Source: Gavia stellata (taxonomy: Eukaryota; Chordata; Aves; Gaviiformes; Gaviidae). Taken from it: 64,000 bases of DNA. The stretch covers positions 1,612,001 through 1,676,000 of the forward strand of contig NC_082613.1 in assembly GCF_030936135.1 (NCBI RefSeq), written 5' to 3'. The notes beneath the pieces are model-generated. The model was not told where the DNA came from. It saw nothing but the letters and a program-made list of their open reading frames with translations, and made no database searches. Both the position numbers and the translations under genes were made by a program. Positions within the stretch are counted from its first letter, which is position 1. The number at the start of each line of letters is the position of its first letter. This document shows positions 63,860 through 64,000 of this stretch, piece by piece.

Positions 63860-64000
63860 TCACTTCTGCTCTGCCTCGTCGGCCACTGCGGTCACCTCGA
63901 TGGCGGCGTGCTCGTCGCTGGCAGCCTCGGTGGCACCGGACGGGACGGTCACGACCGTGCTCCCGCTGGGAGCCATTTGTGTCACGTTCTGGATGGTCGT
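63860..64000 (-). CDS. GMEB2: Glucocorticoid modulatory element-binding protein 2, C-terminal end (partial)
   Basis: GMEB2 is a nuclear SAND/KDWK-domain protein that binds the glucocorticoid modulatory element as a complex with GMEB1 and tunes glucocorticoid receptor output. Only the last 46 codons and TGA (63862-63860) are in the window. They read as an ordered match to the family's C-terminus: a TIQNVTQ start, a short Ser/Gly stretch, VTVPSGA, then HAAIEVTAVADE and the charged EQK end. Neither the SAND domain nor the coiled coil is visible. Strand and position next to HELZ2 match human 20q13.33, which supports the call. The exon continues beyond the right edge. Confidence 0.9.
   Translation of the reverse strand, partial: TTIQNVTQMAPSGSTVVTVPSGATEAASDEHAAIEVTAVADEAEQK

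Overview
The window looks like a gene-dense, GC-rich stretch of an avian chromosome (or that of a close sauropsid). The main clues are a CR1 LINE with the bird-type 3' end, compact introns, several CpG islands, and vertebrate genes with exons that join cleanly in frame. Nothing bacterial or viral was seen.

Layout: (1) 1-2292 holds an intron end and the last coding exon of the kinase gene STK35 (+). A perfect splice donor lies 35 nt after its stop, and a good acceptor with a polyadenylation signal lies at 13.77-13.94 kb, so part of the 3'UTR may be a separate terminal exon. (2) 14-23.3 kb has no recognisable gene; a few AT-rich, binding-site-rich patches could be enhancers. (3) 23.7-24.3 kb holds a 314-bp hexanucleotide repeat next to a CpG island with a perfect RFX X-box, the likely promoter of FNDC11. 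(4) 26.2-27.2 kb is the single coding exon of FNDC11 (+). (5) 27.2-31.2 kb is the converging 3' ends of FNDC11 and HELZ2. (6) 31.2-50.04 kb is HELZ2 (-), reconstructed here as 19 coding exons. They sum to 8,460 nt (2,819 residues plus stop) and every junction keeps frame. A nested pair of CR1 elements sits in the intron that splits the second helicase Walker A motif. (7) 50.1-50.7 kb is the HELZ2 promoter region with an interferon-response-type element. (8) 50.8-62.5 kb has no recognisable gene but contains a CpG island (55.4-55.8 kb) with an ATF4/CHOP-type site and minus-strand splice donors. (9) 62.57-64.0 kb is the 3'UTR and the last 46 codons of GMEB2 (-), which continues past the window.

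The order FNDC11(+)-HELZ2(-)-GMEB2(-) matches human 20q13.33. STK35 next to FNDC11 differs from human, where STK35 is on 20p13 and SRMS/PTK6 flank FNDC11. HELZ2 is an interferon-inducible nuclease/helicase and nuclear-receptor co-activator. GMEB2 is a glucocorticoid-response DNA-binding factor, STK35 a nuclear/actin-associated kinase, and FNDC11 a poorly known FN3 protein. They are neighbours rather than a pathway.
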